Assembly (NCBI GenBank): GCA_018822065.1
Contig: JAHJKV010000410.1
Location: 1 to 7,581, forward strand
Direction of reading: 5' to 3'
DNA: 7,581 nucleotides
From: Pseudomonadota bacterium
GTDB taxonomy: Bacteria > Desulfobacterota > Desulfovibrionia > Desulfovibrionales > Desulfovibrionaceae
Each line of letters opens with the position of its first letter. Position 1 is the stretch's first letter. A program made the position numbers and the translations under genes. Positions 5,540 through 7,581 of the stretch are shown here, one piece after another. The notes under the pieces were generated by a model that saw only the letters and a program-made list of their open reading frames with translations, was not told the DNA's origin and did not search any database.

Positions 5540-5839
5540 ATGAAGGATTTTCGATATTTCGATGGTGTCGCCACTCTGAAACTTGATGGGGAAACCTGCA
5601 TCGGCTGCGGCAATTGTGCCGAGGTCTGCCCGCATGGCGTGCTGGTGGTGGAATCGGTGGAGAGCGGCAAAAAGGCCAGGATCGTCGATTTTGACGGCTG
5701 CATGGAATGCGGGGCCTGCATGACCAACTGCCCGGTGGAAGCGGTCACCGTCACCCCTGGGGTCGGCTGCGCCGCCTACATCATCGCCTCCTGGCTCAAC
5801 CGGGCCGGAATCCGTTCTTCCTCGGCCTGTTGCGGCTAG
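5540..5839 (+). CDS. hgcB: HgcB, 2[4Fe-4S] ferredoxin partner of HgcA
   Basis: HgcB is a 99-residue ferredoxin thought to reduce the HgcA corrinoid to Co(I) for remethylation and to bind Hg(II) through its terminal thiols. Cluster motif one is Cys20, Cys23, Cys26, Cys30 (CxxCxxCxxxCP). Motif two is Cys54, Cys57, Cys60, Cys64. A lone conserved-type cysteine, Cys77, follows in the context GVGCAAY. The protein ends Ala-Cys97-Cys98-Gly, the C-terminal cysteine pair that marks HgcB among ferredoxins. AGGAG (5529-5533) lies 6 bases before the ATG and overlaps the hgcA TAG stop, so the two genes are probably translationally coupled. The gene converges on the membrane-protein gene, with stop codons separated by 17 bases. 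Confidence 0.96.
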   Translation: MKDFRYFDGVATLKLDGETCIGCGNCAEVCPHGVLVVESVESGKKARIVDFDGCMECGACMTNCPVEAVTVTPGVGCAAYIIASWLNRAGIRSSSACCG

Positions 5840-5849
5840 GCAAGTGAGG

Positions 5850-5868
5850 ATGGGGCTCAGTGCCCCAT
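5850..5868. terminator. Stem-loop in the convergent hgcB / membrane-protein junction
   Basis: ATGGGGC (5850-5856) and GCCCCAT (5862-5868) pair perfectly around TCAGT. The stem includes the last codons and stop of the minus-strand gene and lies 11 bases after the hgcB stop. No strong T-run follows in either direction, so intrinsic termination is uncertain; it may mark the shared 3' end. Confidence 0.35.
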
Positions 5869-6735
5869 GTACCCCTCGTTCCGAATCTCGTCCTTGGGGG
5901 CGTAGAACTGATTGTAGACCAGGGTCAGCAGCACGGCGAAGACAGGGGCGCTGACGCCGAGGATCACGTTCCAGTAATCCGGGGCAGTCAGGGCCAGGCG
6001 GATGAGCAGGGTGGCCAGGGCAAAGCCTGAATTGCGGAACACAGCCCGGAAGCGGGGCAGGAAGCGCTGGGCAATGAGCACCAGCAGGATGTCCGAGAAA
6101 ATCAGCACCGTATAGAAGGCCCCGAAGAAGTCGTGTGTGTCGCCACCCGTATAGAGGTCCCAGAGCATCCCAATACCCATGCCGATAAAGATACCGAGCA
6201 GGGCCAGGGCAACGATCTTTTTTGCGGCCACGTAACGGAAAAGCATCTCTCCCTTTTTCATGCCGGAATCCTGCCGGATCATCACCCGGAAAACGCCCAA
6301 AAGCGCAAAGATGGCTACTGCGCCCAGGGCGTCTGCGCCAATGGTGAAAAGCACATCCGTGTGGCCTGAGATGTCAATGGGCTCAGGGAGTTCGATCAGC
6401 TTCTTGAAGGTGCCACGCAGGAGGATGAGCGCCAGAATTTCGAATTGCTTGCCCACGGATTTGGAGATGGAACAGGGCACCGTGAAGATGAGACTGATAA
6501 CCTCCAGAATGAGCACCAGGGAAAAGGCTACGTTCACCGCGTAAAAATGGCTCTTGGTCGGCAGGGCGTCCAGCCAGACAGGAAGCAAGCCCTGACGCTT
6601 CAGTTCAATGGCTACAAGGGTGCTCAAAAAGACGGCGATCAGCACTCCGGCAACGGCACGCTGGTTGCGGTCGCTTTCCCAGAACGAGTGGAGGGGGTCA
6701 AAAATATATGTTGCTGCAGTGAATATTCTGTTCAT
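5857..6735 (-). CDS. Multi-pass integral membrane protein, family not recognised
   Basis: A 292-residue very hydrophobic protein with about seven or eight predicted membrane segments (roughly 27-45, 65-87, 97-108, 129-150, 172-192, 203-222, 236-250, 256-277). The segment 91-113 has regularly spaced basic residues within hydrophobic sequence (SKSVGKQFE, then LLRGTFKKL). A conserved-looking DxxxGAVA helix lies at 135-142. The C-terminus is polar and ends with a Tyr-Met-Gly-His stretch. I see no nucleotide-binding, redox or heme motif and cannot assign a substrate; a channel- or transporter-like role is only a guess. The ATG at 6735 has no clear SD, but the next Met is 150 codons later, so the start stands. 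It is transcribed towards hgcB and is probably not in the same functional unit. A TAGAAT box at 6771-6766 could be its -10, with no convincing -35. Confidence 0.82.
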   Translation of the reverse strand: MNRIFTAATYIFDPLHSFWESDRNQRAVAGVLIAVFLSTLVAIELKRQGLLPVWLDALPTKSHFYAVNVAFSLVLILEVISLIFTVPCSISKSVGKQFEILALILLRGTFKKLIELPEPIDISGHTDVLFTIGADALGAVAIFALLGVFRVMIRQDSGMKKGEMLFRYVAAKKIVALALLGIFIGMGIGMLWDLYTGGDTHDFFGAFYTVLIFSDILLVLIAQRFLPRFRAVFRNSGFALATLLIRLALTAPDYWNVILGVSAPVFAVLLTLVYNQFYAPKDEIRNEGYMGH

Positions 6736-6853
6736 GGGAGGGACTTTAGCGAGAATTACTGGATAATTCTAGAAGTTATTATTGGTCTGAATTTAATAAA
6801 AAGTTACTAAATCAAGAGTGTTATCGATGGAAAAGTTTCATTTTGAACTGAAG

Positions 6854-6875
6854 TACTCAAGGAAACACTTGAGTA
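6854..6875. repeat. Perfect 8-bp inverted repeat downstream of the SNF2 gene
   Basis: TACTCAAG (6854-6861) and CTTGAGTA (6868-6875) are perfect inverted arms around the 6-base loop GAAACA. The repeat lies about 70 bases after the stop of the minus-strand SNF2 gene and about 120 bases upstream of the membrane-protein start. On the minus strand only a broken T-rich stretch follows (CTTCAGTTC). It could be a weak terminator for the helicase or an operator for the membrane protein. Confidence 0.4.
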
Positions 6876-6944
6876 AAATGACCAAGGTCAGGCCGTGCGT
6901 GTTGGCTCACCCATATTGAGGGGAGTGCAAGGGGGCTCTGACTT

Positions 6945-7581
6945 CTAAATCTCGAAGAGCATCTCCAGGTCGTCTCGGGTGAGGGACTTCAAGGCGGATT
7001 GGCCGGGGATAATGGCCTCGGCTACGCCCTTTTTCTGTTCCTGAAGGCTCAAAATCTTTTCCTCCACCGTGTTCTGGCAGATCATCTTGTAGGCGAAGAC
7101 CTGGCGCTTCTGGCCGATGCGGTGGGTACGGTCCGTGGCTTGGTTTTCCACGGCGGGGTTCCACCAGGGGGCGTAGTGGATGACGTAGTCCGCGCTGGTC
7201 AGGTTCAGACCGGTGCCGCCCGCCTTGAGGGAGATCAGGAAGATCGGGATCTCCGGGGTGTCGTTGAACTTGTCCACCTGCTCGAAGCGGTCCTTGCTGG
7301 AGCCGTCCAGGTATGTGTAGGGGATTTCCTTGATGTTCAGCCAGGAACGGATCACATGGAGCATCTTCACGAACTGGGAGAAGACCAGCACCTTGTGGCC
7401 GGACTCGGTGATGTCGGTGATCAGGTCCTTGAAGGCATCGAACTTGCCGGAGGGCAGGTTGGTGGAAACGCCGGGCATGTCGAGCTTCAAGAGCCTCGGG
7501 TGGCAGCAGATCTGGCGGAGCTTGAGCAGGGCGTCCAGGATGGACATCTGGCTCTTGGCAAGGCCCTTCTCCTCGACATCG
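6945..7581 (-). CDS. SNF2/RapA-family helicase, C-terminal part (N-terminus outside window)
   Basis: The last 211 residues of a superfamily 2 SWI/SNF-type DNA-dependent ATPase, which translocates along DNA or displaces bound proteins. The frame stays open to the window edge, so the DEAD-box lobe lies to the right. Visible C-terminal helicase-lobe motifs, numbered within the fragment, are KVLVFSQF (63-70), SLKAGGTGLNL (117-127, motif V) and QATDRTHRIGQ (147-157, motif VI with the arginine finger). A short tail with the family phrase VEEKILSLQEQKK follows, and the protein ends near Asp-Leu-Glu-Met-Leu-Phe. These features fit the common bacterial SNF2 helicases of over 1000 residues, not RapA itself. 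It is a housekeeping-type or defence-neutral gene with no visible link to hgcAB. Confidence 0.93.
   Translation of the reverse strand, partial: DVEEKGLAKSQMSILDALLKLRQICCHPRLLKLDMPGVSTNLPSGKFDAFKDLITDITESGHKVLVFSQFVKMLHVIRSWLNIKEIPYTYLDGSSKDRFEQVDKFNDTPEIPIFLISLKAGGTGLNLTSADYVIHYAPWWNPAVENQATDRTHRIGQKRQVFAYKMICQNTVEEKILSLQEQKKGVAEAIIPGQSALKSLTRDDLEMLFEI

Overview
The window comes from a GC-rich bacterium with AT-rich intergenic DNA. The central genes are hgcA and hgcB, the corrinoid protein and ferredoxin needed for microbial mercury methylation. The gene set suggests a strictly anaerobic bacterium, most likely a sulfate reducer of the Desulfovibrio/Pseudodesulfovibrio kind. The genus is inferred from gene content and general sequence feel, not from any search.

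Left part (1-2099, all on the minus strand): a TetR-family repressor, a HlyD-type lipoprotein adaptor and the first 143 codons of an ABC-2 type ATPase lie in a tight operon, with an ATGA overlap and then an SD overlapping a stop codon. The order matches the E. coli cecR-ybhGFSR type of small-molecule exporter. A TTGACA promoter with a 26-bp near-perfect palindrome over its -10 region lies upstream of the repressor and points to autoregulation. A strong intrinsic terminator (2138-2162) separates this operon from the upstream gene.

Middle (2257-3870, minus): a stand-alone membrane GT2 glycosyltransferase of the processive hyaluronan/NodC-like type. Its QxxRW motif reads MLLRW. Its AT-rich leader holds two different perfect inverted repeats.

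Centre (about 4190-5839, plus): a TTGACC-17-TATGGT promoter, a stem-loop at the predicted transcript start, a 60-codon cysteine-rich small gene, hgcA and hgcB. HgcA carries the NVWCAGGK cap-helix motif and five C-terminal membrane segments. HgcB has two CxxCxxCxxxC clusters, a lone Cys and a C-terminal CysCys. The small gene and hgcA share one reading frame, separated only by a TGA and 16 sense codons with no start codon. The most open question in the window is therefore whether the small protein is a separate, undescribed partner of HgcAB, or whether the TGA is read through (possibly as selenocysteine in a Gly-Cys-Sec-Gly context).

Right part (minus): an unrecognised multi-pass membrane protein converges on hgcB with 17 bp between them. 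The C-terminal helicase lobe of an SNF2/RapA-type ATPase runs off the right edge. No tRNA, rRNA, CRISPR or insertion sequence was seen.
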